This document shows positions 34,578-42,314 of a stretch of 64,000 nt of DNA, in pieces. The stretch spans positions 372,001-436,000 of the forward strand of contig NZ_JABSTZ010000003.1 in NCBI RefSeq assembly GCF_013283745.1. The letters run 5' to 3'. The DNA is from Aeromicrobium stalagmiti (GTDB lineage: Bacteria > Actinomycetota > Actinomycetes > Propionibacteriales > Nocardioidaceae). Below the pieces are notes generated by a model. That model saw only the letters and a list, made by a program, of their open reading frames with translations, was not told the origin of the DNA and ran no database searches. Positions within the stretch are counted from its first letter, which is position 1. Every line of letters begins with the position of its first letter. The position numbers and the translations under genes are program-made.

Positions 34578-35582
34578 TCAGCCGACCCGTGCAGCGCGGG
34601 TGAAGCCGCTCAGGGTCGTGATCTCGACGCTCTTGCCCGGACGCGGAGCGTGGACGACCTTGCCGTTGCCGACGTAGAGGCCGTCGTGCGACATGTCGCC
34701 GTAGGCGACGATGTCACCGGGCTGCAGCTGGTCCATCGGCACGGCCTTGCCGGCCGCGATCTGCGGGCCGACGACCCGCGGGATCGAGACGCCGGCAGCG
34801 GCCCACGCCTTCATGACCAGGCCGGAGCAGTCCCAGCTGTTGGGGCCGGTGCCGCCATAGACGTAGGGGTCGCCCATCTGGGCCATCGCGAACGCGAGCG
34901 CGGCCTTGGCCTTGCCGGACGCCTTGACGTCGAAATCGATGTCGAGGCCGCTGCCGGCGTTGAACTTGGCCTGCTCGGCCGCCGTGAGGCGCGCGAGCTC
35001 GGCCTTGGCGGCCTCGTACTTCTTGCGGATCTCGGCGCGCTTGTCGTCGGCCTTCTTCGTGGCCTCCTTCAGCGCGTCCTTGCGGTCCTCGAGCTGCGCA
35101 CGGCGGTTCTTGAGCTGCTTGCTCGTGCGGCCGAACTGGGTGAGCTCGTCGGCACGGGTGCTGTTGAGGGCCTGGACGGCGCCGAGGCCCTCGAGGAACT
35201 CCTCGGGGTCGTCGCTGCCGAGCAGGCTGGCCGTCGGGCCGAGCGGGGCGTCGAGCTGCTGCTGGACGATCGCTTCACCCAGCGCCTGCTTCTGCTCGCG
35301 GTAGGTCGTGAGCTGGCGATCGATGTCGGTCGTCAGGTCGTCGATCTCGGCCTGGGTCGCCTTGGTCTGCTCGCCGAGCGCGTTGACCTGCTCGTTCATC
35401 GCCTCGACCTCGTGGAACGCGTTCTCGACGTCCTTGGAGGTGACGGCCGGCTCGGCCTGGGCCGACGGGAACGCGAACATCGCACCCGTGACGACCAGGG
35501 CTGCCGTCACGGCGATGCCTCGGCGGCCGCGGGAGCTGCGTCGGGCAGCGGTTCGATCAAGAGCGGGGGGGTGCATGCGCAC
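34578..35582 (-). CDS. Secreted NlpC/P60 peptidoglycan endopeptidase
   Basis: This 334-residue wall hydrolase has a Tat/Sec-like signal (RRGIAVTAALVVTGAMFAFPSAQA, cleaved about residue 43), a long coiled coil from about 48 to 205, and a C-terminal NlpC/P60 domain. The catalytic Cys252 is in WDCSGLV, His299 in SHDGLYVG and His311 in KVVHAP. The architecture is that of RipA/Rv2190c-type D,L-endopeptidases that split daughter cells; the coiled coil may keep the enzyme inactive until engaged. The start is GTG 35582 or ATG 35576. A c-di-AMP riboswitch precedes it. Confidence 0.93.
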   Translation of the reverse strand: MRMHPPALDRTAARRSSRGRRGIAVTAALVVTGAMFAFPSAQAEPAVTSKDVENAFHEVEAMNEQVNALGEQTKATQAEIDDLTTDIDRQLTTYREQKQALGEAIVQQQLDAPLGPTASLLGSDDPEEFLEGLGAVQALNSTRADELTQFGRTSKQLKNRRAQLEDRKDALKEATKKADDKRAEIRKKYEAAKAELARLTAAEQAKFNAGSGLDIDFDVKASGKAKAALAFAMAQMGDPYVYGGTGPNSWDCSGLVMKAWAAAGVSIPRVVGPQIAAGKAVPMDQLQPGDIVAYGDMSHDGLYVGNGKVVHAPRPGKSVEITTLSGFTRAARVG

Positions 35583-35589
35583 GCAGAAC

Positions 35590-35745
35590 TCCTACATCCT
35601 CGACGTCTACCGGGTGAGCTGACGGGTTCGGGCCTCGGATTGCCCTACGGTCCGTGCGAGCACGGACCGACTCACCCCACCTACGTGGTTCCCCGGTTCG
35701 CCCCAGACATCTTCCCCATGGCTGCGGCGACTCGACGGTGCGTCC
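35590..35745 (-). ncRNA. c-di-AMP riboswitch (ydaO/yuaA motif)
   Basis: On the minus strand the leader contains GGCGAACCGGGGAACCACG, then GTAGGTGGGGTGAGTCGG, a GTCCGTGCTCGCACGGAC variable hairpin, GTAGGGCAATCCGAGGC, and CCGAACCCGTCAGCTCACC followed by CGGTAGACGTCGAGGA. The CCGGGGAACC and CCGAACCCGTCAGCT blocks are the conserved core of the ydaO class as seen in actinobacteria. The location before a wall-hydrolase gene is typical, where c-di-AMP usually switches expression off. The edges are approximate. Confidence 0.88.
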
Positions 35746-35781
35746 GACACCGCCCTGGAGGGCGGCGTTCACCGGACGCAC
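35738..35781 (-). other. 5' leader stem-loop upstream of the riboswitch
   Basis: GTGCGTCCG (35738-35746) pairs perfectly with CGGACGCAC (35773-35781), enclosing an inner GC hairpin around CCGCCCTGGAGGGCGG. It sits between the predicted transcription start (about 35783) and the riboswitch core, so the mRNA would begin with a stable stem-loop, perhaps protecting the 5' end or stacking on riboswitch P1. Confidence 0.55.
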
Positions 35782-35789
35782 AAGCCATC

Positions 35790-35818
35790 ACTCTAGGTGC
35801 AGCCATGGGCCAATTCAA
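35790..35818 (-). promoter_or_regulatory. Sigma-70-type promoter for the riboswitch-NlpC/P60 unit
   Basis: TTGAAT (complement of 35813-35818) and TAGAGT (complement of 35790-35795) are separated by exactly 17 bp on the minus strand. This is the best vegetative-type promoter in the window and gives a leader of about 200 nt that holds the riboswitch. Confidence 0.7.
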
Positions 35819-35843
35819 CTTGGACCCGCCCGAGACGAGGGGG

Positions 35844-36101
35844 TCAGACCGCCTGGGTCTCGGGACCGGCCAGCGGCGTCACGAGACGTAGCGGGGGTGT
35901 GAGACCGGCGTCGGACAGTACGCCGAGAGCGGCCATCTCGTCGGCGTCGATCTCGATGCCGGCCGGCGGGGCGCCGAGCAGGAACGTGACGACGCAGTCG
36001 CCGCAGGCGCTGGGGCTGCGGACGAGGCAGCGGTCGCAGTCGACGACCACCGAGTCGGCGGGATGGAACTCGTGCATCTCGTGACCTCCTGTGCTGTTCA
36101 T
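35844..36101 (-). CDS. Small conserved protein with paired CxxC motifs
   Basis: The 85-residue protein contains SVVVDCDRCLVRSPSACGDC, two CxxC pairs nine residues apart that could bind zinc or form a redox site, followed by VTFLLGAPPAG and an acidic helix (DADEMAALGVLSDAGL). I do not recognise a named family. Two starts each have a good ribosome site: ATG 36101 (AGGAGG 8 nt upstream) and ATG 36077 (AGGAGG 7 nt upstream), so one or both may be used. It lies upstream of the NlpC/P60 promoter. Confidence 0.7.
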   Translation of the reverse strand: MNSTGGHEMHEFHPADSVVVDCDRCLVRSPSACGDCVVTFLLGAPPAGIEIDADEMAALGVLSDAGLTPPLRLVTPLAGPETQAV

Positions 36102-36245
36102 GCGGACGCCTCCTGGTGTGGGGAAGACCCCGTCGTTCGGGGACATCGACCACGCTAGGAGGCGCCTCCGACAGAAACGCCGCAGACCACGGCAGATCCG
36201 TGCGCCTCCACCCGACTGTCGGTGGTCGCGCCTACCGTGTGCGAG

Positions 36246-37949
36246 GTGGAAGCCGTGCAGGGATCGTTCGACGAGCTGGGTCGCCATCTGGCCGACGTCA
36301 CGTTCTGCGTGGTCGACCTCGAGACCACCGGCGGGTCAGCGGCCAAGGGGTCCAAGATCACCGAGTTCGGCGCGGTCAAGATCCGCGGCGGCGAGGTGCT
36401 CGGCGAGTTCCAGAGCCTGGTCAACCCCGACGAGGTCATCCCGGCCTACATCACGGTCCTGACCGGCATCACCAACCAGATGGTCATCGACGCCCCGCGC
36501 ATTGCCGAGGTGCTCCCGAGCTTCCTGGAGTTCGCCCGCGGCACGGTGCTGGTCGCCCACAACGCCCCGTTCGACGTCGGCTTCCTCAAGCACTTCAGTG
36601 CCGTCCTTGCGATCCCCTGGCCCGGTTTCGAGACGCTCGACACCGCGATCCTCGCGCGCCGCGTCCTGAGCCGTGACGAGGTGCCCAACTGCAAGCTCTC
36701 GACGCTCGCCGCCCGGTTCGGCGCGACGACCACGCCCAACCACCGCGCACTGTCCGATGCACGGGCCACGGTCGACGTCCTGCACGCCCTGTTCGAACGG
36801 CTTGGCCCGCTCGGCGTCACGACGCTCGAGGAGGTGTCGACCTACACGTCCAAGGTCAAGCCCGAGCAGCGCCGCAAGCGCCACCTGGCCGAGCACCTGC
36901 CCGAGGCACCCGGCGTCTACCTGTTCCGCGACGCCAACGACGAGATCCTCTACGTCGGCACCTCCCGCAACCTCCGCACGCGCACCCGGTCCTACTTCAC
37001 CAAGGCCGAGACCCGCACCCGCATGGGCGAGATGGTCATGCTGGCCCAGCGCATCGAGGGCATCGTGTGCGCGACGGCCCTCGAGGCGCAGGTCCGCGAG
37101 CTGCGCCTGATCGGCAAGCACCGCCCGCCCTACAACCGCCGGTCCAAGTTCCCCGAGCGGCTCAGCTGGCTCAAGCTCACCCGCGAGCCCTGGCCCCGGC
37201 TGTCGATCGTGCGCCAGATCCTCGACGACGACGCCGACTACATCGGCCCCTTCCGGGGCCGATCCGCCGCCGAGAGCGCTCTCACGGCCCTGCACGACTC
37301 GTTCCGCATCCGCCAGTGCACGCCCCGGCTGGCCCAGAAGTCCCGCTCGTCCCCCTGCGCGCTGGCCGAGATGGGCCACTGCCTCTCACCGTGCGACGGA
37401 TCGGCCGACGCCGGCGAGTACGCCGCCGAGGTCGCTCGCGTCCGCCGCGCCATGACAGGCGACCCCGAGGACCTCGTCGTCACGGTCCGCGCGCGGATGC
37501 TCGACCTCGCCCGGTCCGAGCGGTTCGAGGACGCAGCGGTGTGGCGCGACCGCCTCACCTCGTTGCTGCGCGCCGTCGTGCGCACGCAACAGCTCCGCGA
37601 GCTCACCAGCATCGACGAGCTCGTCGCCGCCGGCCCCCATCCCGACGGCTGGGAGGTGCACGTCATCCGCCACGGCCGGCTCGCGGCAGCGGGCATCCTG
37701 CCCCGCGGCGTCCACCCCGCCGGATGGACCGATGCGCTGCTCGCCACGGCCGAGACCGTCGTGGGCGGGTTCGGTCCCATCCCGGCGGCGACGGCCGAGG
37801 AGACCGAGACGCTGCGCCGCTGGCTCGACTCCCCCGGGCTCCGCATGGTGCGCGGCTCGTGGCAGACCCCCCTCGAAGGCGCCGCGCGTCACCTCACCCC
37901 CCTGGAGCAGGCCAGCGCGACCTGGCAGCAGCTGCAGCGACCGGGCTGA
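36246..37949 (+). CDS. DnaQ-like exonuclease fused to GIY-YIG (UvrC/Cho-like) nuclease
   Basis: The protein of about 567 residues joins two nuclease domains. Residues about 17-180 form a DEDDh 3'-5' exonuclease (VVDLETTG, LVAHNAPFDVGFL, NHRALSDARAT). From about 210 there is a GIY-YIG nuclease domain of the UvrC type (APGVYLFRDANDEILYVGTS, LRTRTRSYF), followed by a UvrC-like region with CALAEMGHCLSPCDG. This matches the mycobacterial Rv2191 architecture. A role in DNA repair is likely but the substrate is not known. TACCGT at 36233 lies 7 nt before GTG 36246; an in-frame GTG at 36222 is possible. Confidence 0.88.
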   Translation: MEAVQGSFDELGRHLADVTFCVVDLETTGGSAAKGSKITEFGAVKIRGGEVLGEFQSLVNPDEVIPAYITVLTGITNQMVIDAPRIAEVLPSFLEFARGTVLVAHNAPFDVGFLKHFSAVLAIPWPGFETLDTAILARRVLSRDEVPNCKLSTLAARFGATTTPNHRALSDARATVDVLHALFERLGPLGVTTLEEVSTYTSKVKPEQRRKRHLAEHLPEAPGVYLFRDANDEILYVGTSRNLRTRTRSYFTKAETRTRMGEMVMLAQRIEGIVCATALEAQVRELRLIGKHRPPYNRRSKFPERLSWLKLTREPWPRLSIVRQILDDDADYIGPFRGRSAAESALTALHDSFRIRQCTPRLAQKSRSSPCALAEMGHCLSPCDGSADAGEYAAEVARVRRAMTGDPEDLVVTVRARMLDLARSERFEDAAVWRDRLTSLLRAVVRTQQLRELTSIDELVAAGPHPDGWEVHVIRHGRLAAAGILPRGVHPAGWTDALLATAETVVGGFGPIPAATAEETETLRRWLDSPGLRMVRGSWQTPLEGAARHLTPLEQASATWQQLQRPG

Positions 37950-37970
37950 GCCCGGGCATACGCTGAGACC

Positions 37971-38246
37971 ATGATCACCGCCATCGTCTTCATCCACGCC
38001 GAGGTCGCACAGCTCAGCGACATCGCCGAGCAGATCGCCGACATCGACGGCGTCAGCGAGGTCTACTCCGTGACGGGCGACCTCGACCTCGTCGCGATGG
38101 TGCGCGTGCGCGAGATCGACGACGTCGCCACGGTCGTCGCCGACCAGCTCAACAAGGTCGACGGCGTCCTGTCGACCCAGACCCAGATCGCCTACCGCGC
38201 CTACAGCCAGCACGACCTCGAGGACGCCTTCAGCATCGGCCTCTGA
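37971..38246 (+). CDS. Stand-alone Lrp/AsnC ligand-binding (RAM) domain protein
   Basis: The 91-residue protein is a single alpha/beta RAM domain (ITAIVFIHAEVAQLSDIAEQ, EVYSVTGDLDLVAMVRV, TQTQIAYRAYSQHDLE) with no helix-turn-helix. Such domains bind amino acids and assemble into ring oligomers; stand-alone versions may act as sensors or modify Lrp-type regulators. It lies 21 bp after the nuclease gene and convergent to trpD. Because trpD is adjacent, an amino-acid ligand is a plausible but unsupported guess. Confidence 0.85.
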   Translation: MITAIVFIHAEVAQLSDIAEQIADIDGVSEVYSVTGDLDLVAMVRVREIDDVATVVADQLNKVDGVLSTQTQIAYRAYSQHDLEDAFSIGL

Positions 38247-38249
38247 CCC

Positions 38250-39293
38250 TCAGCGGGGTGGGGCGAGCTCCTGCGTCACGTCCGACCACGTCGCCAGCGA
38301 CTGCGCGGCTGCCCCGGAGTCGATCGAGTCACGGGCTCGCTCGATGCCGGCGGCGATCCGCTCGACCAGCGTGCCGGGCGTGGCGGCATGGGCCGCGATC
38401 GCCGCACCCGCGTTGAGCAGCACCGCGTCACGCACCGGGGACACCTCGCCCTCGACCACACGGCGGAACACGTCGGCGTTGTAGGTCGGGTCTCCGCCGC
38501 GCAGCGCCTCAGCCGACGACAGCGTGATGCCGAGCTCGCGCGGGTCGAGCACCCCCTCGGTGACCGATCCGCCCAACACCTCCCAGACGCGGGTCGTGGT
38601 GGTCGTCGTGATCTCGTCGAGGCCGTCGTCGCCGCGGAACACGAACGCGTCGGCGCCGCGCTCCGCGAAGACACCTGCCATGAGGGGCGCCATGCGGATG
38701 TCGGCGCACCCGATCGCCGATGCCCCCGGCTGGGCGGGGTTGACCAGCGGACCCAGGAAGTTGAACGTCGTGGGGACGCCGAGCTCACGCCGCACCGGAC
38801 CGGTGTGCCGGAACGACGGGTGGAACACCGGCGCGAAGCAGAACGTGATGCCGGCACGCTCGAGGACCTCGACGATCCGGCCGGCGGGCACGTCGAGCCG
38901 CACCCCGAGCACCTCGAAGACGTCAGCGGTGCCGCTGGAGCTGGACGCCGCGCGGTTGCCGTGCTTGACGACGCCGACCCCGGCACCGGCCGTGACGACC
39001 GCCGCCATGCTGGAGATGTTGACCGTCTTGGCCATGTCGCCGCCGGTGCCGACGATGTCGACGACCCGACCGGGCACCGTCAGGAGCGTCGCGTGCTGGA
39101 GCATCGAGTCGACGAGTCCCTGCAGCTCGACCAGCGTCTCGCCCTTGCTCCGCAGCGCCATCGCGAAGCCGGCGATCTGCGCCGCGGTCGCGTTGCCGGA
39201 GAGGATCTCGTCCATCGCCCACGACGTGGAGGACGCGTCGAGGTCCCTGCCCGCCACGAGTCCGGTGAGGACCTCGGGCCAGGTGTGTGTCAT
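38250..39293 (-). CDS. trpD: Anthranilate phosphoribosyltransferase TrpD
   Basis: TrpD joins anthranilate to PRPP in tryptophan synthesis. The 347-residue protein has DIVGTGGDMAKTVNISSMA (PRPP pyrophosphate loop) near residue 80, VGVVKHGNRAASSSSGTADV and the FAPVFHPSFRHTGPVRRELG and FNFLGPLVNPAQP motifs. No other trp gene is near, as at the M. tuberculosis trpD locus beside ctaE. The ATG at 39293 is standard; the upstream in-frame extension would overlap the receiver-like gene. Confidence 0.96.
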   Translation of the reverse strand: MTHTWPEVLTGLVAGRDLDASSTSWAMDEILSGNATAAQIAGFAMALRSKGETLVELQGLVDSMLQHATLLTVPGRVVDIVGTGGDMAKTVNISSMAAVVTAGAGVGVVKHGNRAASSSSGTADVFEVLGVRLDVPAGRIVEVLERAGITFCFAPVFHPSFRHTGPVRRELGVPTTFNFLGPLVNPAQPGASAIGCADIRMAPLMAGVFAERGADAFVFRGDDGLDEITTTTTTRVWEVLGGSVTEGVLDPRELGITLSSAEALRGGDPTYNADVFRRVVEGEVSPVRDAVLLNAGAAIAAHAATPGTLVERIAAGIERARDSIDSGAAAQSLATWSDVTQELAPPR

Positions 39294-39304
39294 GGCCGCG
39301 CCGC

Positions 39305-39709
39305 TCAGCCGGGCTGCAGCACGCCCCGCGCGAGGTCGATGACGACCTCGGCGAGACGGATCGGCTCGATCGGGTGCGCGAGCGCCGCCTCGGCGCGCGA
39401 CCAGGTGGCGAGCCACGCGTCCTGCGGACGTCCGGTCAGGACGAGCACCGGAGGCGCCTGGAAGATCTCGTCCTTCATCTGACGGGCGATGCCCATGCCG
39501 CCGGCAGGGACCGCCTCGCCGTCGAGGATGACCAGGTCGATGCCGCCAACATCGAGGTGCTGGAAGACCACCGGCTCGGTCGCGCACTCGACGTACTCGA
39601 AGGGCGGAAGGTCCGGGTGAGGGCGCGCGCCGAGCGCTGCCAGCACGGCAGCGCGGACGTCACGATCGTCGCTGTAGACCAGGACACGTAGGGGCTTGTG
39701 CTCACTCAC
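39305..39709 (-). CDS. Receiver-like (CheY-fold) protein, atypical
   Basis: The 134-residue protein has a CheY-like layout: [20 protein letters not shown] with the acidic pair, [19 protein letters not shown] with the candidate phospho-Asp, and [13 protein letters not shown] with the conserved Thr. The lysine that normally follows (KP) is replaced by His in [11 protein letters not shown], so phospho-signalling may be altered. No output domain or sensor kinase is nearby. GTG 39709 is chosen because TACGAT lies 6 nt upstream; it shares a 24-bp start region with divergent ctaE, which hints at co-regulation with respiration. Confidence 0.72.
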   Translation of the reverse strand: MSEHKPLRVLVYSDDRDVRAAVLAALGARPHPDLPPFEYVECATEPVVFQHLDVGGIDLVILDGEAVPAGGMGIARQMKDEIFQAPPVLVLTGRPQDAWLATWSRAEAALAHPIEPIRLAEVVIDLARGVLQPG

Positions 39710-39715
39710 AAGTCG

Positions 39716-39727
39716 ATCGTACATAAT
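39716..39727. promoter_or_regulatory. Divergent -10 elements for ctaE and receiver-like gene
   Basis: On the minus strand TACGAT (complement of 39716-39721) lies 6 nt before GTG 39709. On the plus strand CATAAT (39722-39727) lies 6 nt before GTG 39734. The two hexamers are adjacent, so both leaderless transcripts would start from the same 24-bp gap. Confidence 0.5.
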
Positions 39728-39733
39728 GGTGAT

Positions 39734-40372
39734 GTGGCGACTACATCAGTGATTCCGGCTTCCCGACTTCACGGCCAGGAAGGCCGCCCCTCCATGGTGA
39801 CGGTGGGCACCATCGTCTGGCTCTCCAGCGAGCTCATGTTCTTCGCCGGCTTGTTCGCGGCGTACTTCACGATCCGCAACATCTCCCCCGAGCTGTGGGA
39901 CCAGTCCACGCAGCTGCTCAACGTCCCGTTCGCGACGGCCAACACGACGATCCTCGTGCTGTCGTCGGTGACGTGCCAGTTCGGCGTCTTCGCCGCCGAG
40001 CGCGGCAAGCCGGGACGCAGCGGCTCAATCTGGCAGTTCAGCCAGTGGGGCATGCGTGAGTGGTTCGTCCTCACGTACGTCATGGGCGCGATCTTCATCG
40101 GTGGCCAGGCGCTCGAGTACGCCGAGCTGGTCCGCGAGAACGTGACCATCCCCAGCTCGCCCTACGGAAGCCTCTTCTACCTCGCCACCGGCTTCCACGG
40201 CATCCACGTCGTCGGTGGTCTCCTCGCCTTCCTGCTCGTGATCGGCCGCACGTTCGCGGCACGCAAGTTCACGCACGAGCAGGCGATCTCCGCGATCGTC
40301 GTGTCCTACTACTGGCACTTCGTGGACATCGTGTGGGTCGGGCTCTTCGCCACGATCTACCTCATCAAATAA
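39734..40372 (+). CDS. ctaE: Cytochrome c oxidase subunit III
   Basis: This 212-residue subunit III of the aa3 oxidase has five or so membrane helices: [74 protein letters not shown] and [20 protein letters not shown], the last two being the best-conserved blocks of the family. It heads the plus-strand ctaE-qcrCAB operon typical of actinobacteria, where complexes III and IV form a supercomplex. GTG 39734 is chosen for the length and the -10 at 39722. Confidence 0.96.
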   Translation: MATTSVIPASRLHGQEGRPSMVTVGTIVWLSSELMFFAGLFAAYFTIRNISPELWDQSTQLLNVPFATANTTILVLSSVTCQFGVFAAERGKPGRSGSIWQFSQWGMREWFVLTYVMGAIFIGGQALEYAELVRENVTIPSSPYGSLFYLATGFHGIHVVGGLLAFLLVIGRTFAARKFTHEQAISAIVVSYYWHFVDIVWVGLFATIYLIK

Positions 40373-40443
40373 GGCTTGCCTCCATCCAGCCAGACAGTGC
40401 ACCGAAAGGTACGCTGGCACCACTTCTAGGAATGAGGTTCTCG

Positions 40444-41268
40444 GTGCGGAAATTGTCCACGAGGCGCCGGCATCCACTCGCCGGACTCGTCGTTCTCCTG
40501 ATGGCTCTCCTCGTCGTCGGCGGTGTCTACACGGCCGTCGCGCCGAAGCCCGCCACCGCTGAGACGGCCACCACCAACGACGTCGAGGCCGGCCGCCAGC
40601 TGTTCCTCGTCGGTTGCGCCAGCTGCCACGGCAAGAACGCCGCTGGCATCGAGACCAAGCGCGGCGGCAACTACGGCCCCACGCTGATCGGCGTCGGTGC
40701 GGCCTCGGTCGACTTCCAGGTCGGCACGGGTCGTATGCCCATGGCACAGACTGCGCCGCAGGCTCCGCGCAAGACCCCGGTCTACACGGCCGAGGAGACA
40801 CGCCAGCTGGCCGCGTACATCGCCTCGCTCAGCCCCGGCCCCGCCGTCCCGGACGGTGAGTACACCGACCTGGACAAGGCGAGCGTCGAGGACGTCCGCG
40901 AGGGCGGCGAGCTGTTCCGCAGCAACTGCACCGCGTGCCACAACTCGGTCGGCGCCGGTGGCGCCATGCCCGGCGGCAAGTACGCGCCCACCCTGAAGGG
41001 CGTGTCCGCCAAGCACATCGCCGAGGCCATGATCACCGGCCCGCAGCAGATGCCGGTCTTCTCCGACGACGTCATCACGCCCGAGGACAAGCGCAACATC
41101 ATCGCCTACGTCAAGCAGGTCCAGGACCAGCCCAACTACGGCGGTCTCGCCGGCGGTGGCCTCGGCCCCGTGGTCGACGGACTGTTCACGTGGGTCATCG
41201 GCATCGGCGGTCTCGTCATTGCCGCGATCTGGATCGGAGCACACGGAGCAAGGGTGAAGAAGTCATGA
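40444..41268 (+). CDS. qcrC: Dihaem cytochrome c subunit of the bc1 complex (QcrC)
   Basis: QcrC is the membrane-anchored dihaem cytochrome c that replaces soluble cytochrome c in actinobacteria, passing electrons from the Rieske protein to the oxidase. The 274-residue product has an N-terminal membrane segment (LAGLVVLLMALLVVGGVYTA), two CxxCH haem sites (GCASCHGKN and NCTACHNSV), methionine-bearing regions for axial ligands (GRMPMAQ, QQMPVFS) and a C-terminal helix (VIGIGGLVIAAIWIG). GTG 40444 (GAGG 6 nt upstream) gives the usual RKLSTRRRHPLAG start; ATG 40432 is an alternative. Its stop overlaps the qcrA start. Confidence 0.95.
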   Translation: MRKLSTRRRHPLAGLVVLLMALLVVGGVYTAVAPKPATAETATTNDVEAGRQLFLVGCASCHGKNAAGIETKRGGNYGPTLIGVGAASVDFQVGTGRMPMAQTAPQAPRKTPVYTAEETRQLAAYIASLSPGPAVPDGEYTDLDKASVEDVREGGELFRSNCTACHNSVGAGGAMPGGKYAPTLKGVSAKHIAEAMITGPQQMPVFSDDVITPEDKRNIIAYVKQVQDQPNYGGLAGGGLGPVVDGLFTWVIGIGGLVIAAIWIGAHGARVKKS

Positions 41269-42314
41269 GCGACGAGCTGGACACCCGTCAGGACGCCGAG
41301 CCGATCAAGGACCCGGGACTTCCCGAGCACCTCTACCGGCCGCAGGACGTCGACGAGAGCCAGGCACGCCGGACCGAGCGTCAGATCGCGTGGATGTTCC
41401 GCATCGCCGCGCTGCTGCTCCTCGGCTTCTGCTTCGGCTACTTCCTGATCGACAAGGACGAGACGTTCCTCGGCTGGTCGGCCCAGAACTTCACGTTCGG
41501 CATGACGCTCGGTGGAGCGCTGCTCCTCATGGGCGTCGGCATCATCCAGTGGGCCAAGAAGCTCATGGGCGACCACGAGATGGTCGAGATGCGCCACCCG
41601 TCGGCCTCGTCCGCCGAGGATCGCGCTGCGGTTCTCCAGGACATCAACGACGGTGTCAAGGAGTCCGGCTTCGGTCGGCGCCCGATGATCCGCAACAGCC
41701 TCCTCGGTGCCATGGGCGCCCTGGGACTGCCGGCGATCGTCCTGCTGCGTGACCTCGGCCCGCTCCCCCACGGCCAGCGCGACACGGTCTGGAAGAAGGG
41801 CATGCGCCTGGTCAACGACGTCACCGGCACGCCGATCAAGCCGTCCGACATGCAGGTCGGACAGCTGGTCAACGGCGAGCCTGCGATCGTCTACGAGGTC
41901 GACGCCGACGGCGAGCGCGTGCTGCACGGCACCGAGCTCCTGCAGGCCAAGTCGAAGGCCGCCATCATCGTGGTGCGCATGCGCCCCGAGGACATCACGC
42001 CCTCCAAGGGACGCGAGAACTGGGGCATCGACGGCATCCTGTGCTACTCCAAGATCTGCACCCACGTCGGCTGCCCCATCAGCCTGTGGGAGCAGCAGAC
42101 TCACCATCTGCTGTGCCCGTGTCACCAGTCGACCTTCGACCTGGCTGACAACGGAAAGGTGGTCTTCGGACCTGCTCACCGGCCGCTCCCGCAGCTGCCC
42201 CTGGGCCTGGACGACGAGGGCTATCTCATCGCCATGAGCGACTTCCCGGAGATCGTCGCGCCGAGCTATCCTGAACTCGCGCGAGACCAGAAGAAGCTGG
42301 ACAATAAAGCATGA
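41265..42314 (+). CDS. qcrA: Rieske iron-sulfur subunit of the bc1 complex (QcrA)
   Basis: The 349-residue actinobacterial QcrA has an acidic N-terminus, three membrane segments (about 44-63, 75-95 and 150-165) and a C-terminal Rieske domain with the [2Fe-2S] ligands in CTHVGCPISL and CPCHQSTFD. Three transmembrane helices instead of one is the expected actinobacterial form. It is coupled to qcrC and qcrB by 4-bp ATGA overlaps on both sides, favouring equal production of the three subunits. Confidence 0.96.
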   Translation: MSDELDTRQDAEPIKDPGLPEHLYRPQDVDESQARRTERQIAWMFRIAALLLLGFCFGYFLIDKDETFLGWSAQNFTFGMTLGGALLLMGVGIIQWAKKLMGDHEMVEMRHPSASSAEDRAAVLQDINDGVKESGFGRRPMIRNSLLGAMGALGLPAIVLLRDLGPLPHGQRDTVWKKGMRLVNDVTGTPIKPSDMQVGQLVNGEPAIVYEVDADGERVLHGTELLQAKSKAAIIVVRMRPEDITPSKGRENWGIDGILCYSKICTHVGCPISLWEQQTHHLLCPCHQSTFDLADNGKVVFGPAHRPLPQLPLGLDDEGYLIAMSDFPEIVAPSYPELARDQKKLDNKA

